Assembly (NCBI GenBank): GCA_017965685.1
Contig: JAGCPM010000139.1
Span: 1-5,352 of the forward strand
Direction: 5' to 3'
DNA from: Kiritimatiellia bacterium
GTDB taxonomy: Bacteria; Verrucomicrobiota; Kiritimatiellia; RFP12; UBA1067
Length of the DNA stretch: 5,352 nt
In this document: positions 5,328-5,352 of the stretch, one piece after another
Numbering within the stretch: position 1 is the first letter of the stretch
How the letters are laid out: each line of letters opens with the position of its first letter
The notes under the pieces: model-generated
The model's database searches: none
What the model was told of the DNA's origin: nothing
What the model saw: only the letters and a program-made list of their open reading frames with translations
Made by a program: the position numbers and the translations under genes

Positions 5328-5352
5328 GCCACTTTAGCTCAGTAGGTAGAGC
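5328..5352 (+). tRNA. tRNA, 5' end only, probably tRNA-Thr
   Basis: The last 25 bases fit positions 1-25 of a tRNA: a 7-base acceptor strand GCCACTT, T8-A9, D-stem GCTC pairing with GAGC, and a loop with A14, G18, G19 and A21. The anticodon, T-arm and 3' acceptor strand are beyond the window. The D-arm and the GCC start resemble, from memory, bacterial tRNA-Thr; the amino acid cannot be confirmed without the anticodon. A promoter lies directly upstream. Confidence 0.9.

Noticed and set aside
1..5352. Search for CRISPR arrays, insertion sequences, integrase sites and riboswitches
   Set aside because: No spaced direct repeats, transposase-like frames, terminal inverted repeats or recognisable riboswitch cores were seen. 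The coding sequence is nearly continuous.

Overview
The window looks like a GC-rich, Gram-negative bacterial chromosome. It has an outer-membrane-type beta-barrel with a signal peptide, queuosine and arginine biosynthesis genes, and sigma70-like promoters. Every coding gene sits in a tightly packed, overlapping operon. The ArgB and operon style would fit the PVC group (Verrucomicrobiota, Kiritimatiellota, Lentisphaerota), but that placement is an impression from sequence feel, not a demonstrated assignment.

Layout. The plus strand (1-2532) carries one continuous overlapping gene string. It holds the 3' end of uxaC (glucuronate isomerase), a family 2 glycosyltransferase, a 72-residue acyl carrier protein, a NeuD/PglD-type left-handed beta-helix acyltransferase and a small outer-membrane beta-barrel. 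Neighbouring genes overlap by 1 to 19 nt. The glycosyltransferase, carrier protein and acyltransferase together suggest building and acylating a cell-surface glycan. The beta-barrel gene begins with a degenerate heptanucleotide repeat inside its signal-peptide codons.

The minus strand (2536-5185) carries argB-argD-queE, joined by two ATGA stop/start overlaps. ArgB and ArgD catalyse steps 2 and 4 of ornithine/arginine synthesis; QueE makes the 7-deazaguanine precursor of queuosine. The two operons converge with only three bases between their stop codons. The final 167 bases hold a divergent promoter region, a G-rich heptamer duplication and the first 25 nt of a tRNA gene, probably tRNA-Thr, which runs off the window.

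The most interesting regulatory signal is a shared extended -10 element, TTTG(A/G)TATACT. It occurs three times: before the tRNA, before argB, and inside the 3' end of the glycosyltransferase gene directly before the carrier protein. By eye these are the only TATACT hexamers on either strand. At the two protein genes the predicted transcription start falls 0 to 6 nt before the start codon, which implies leaderless or nearly leaderless mRNAs. The most interesting gene-level signal is the heptamer repeat in the beta-barrel signal peptide, placed like the repeats of phase-variable surface-protein genes such as Neisseria opa.
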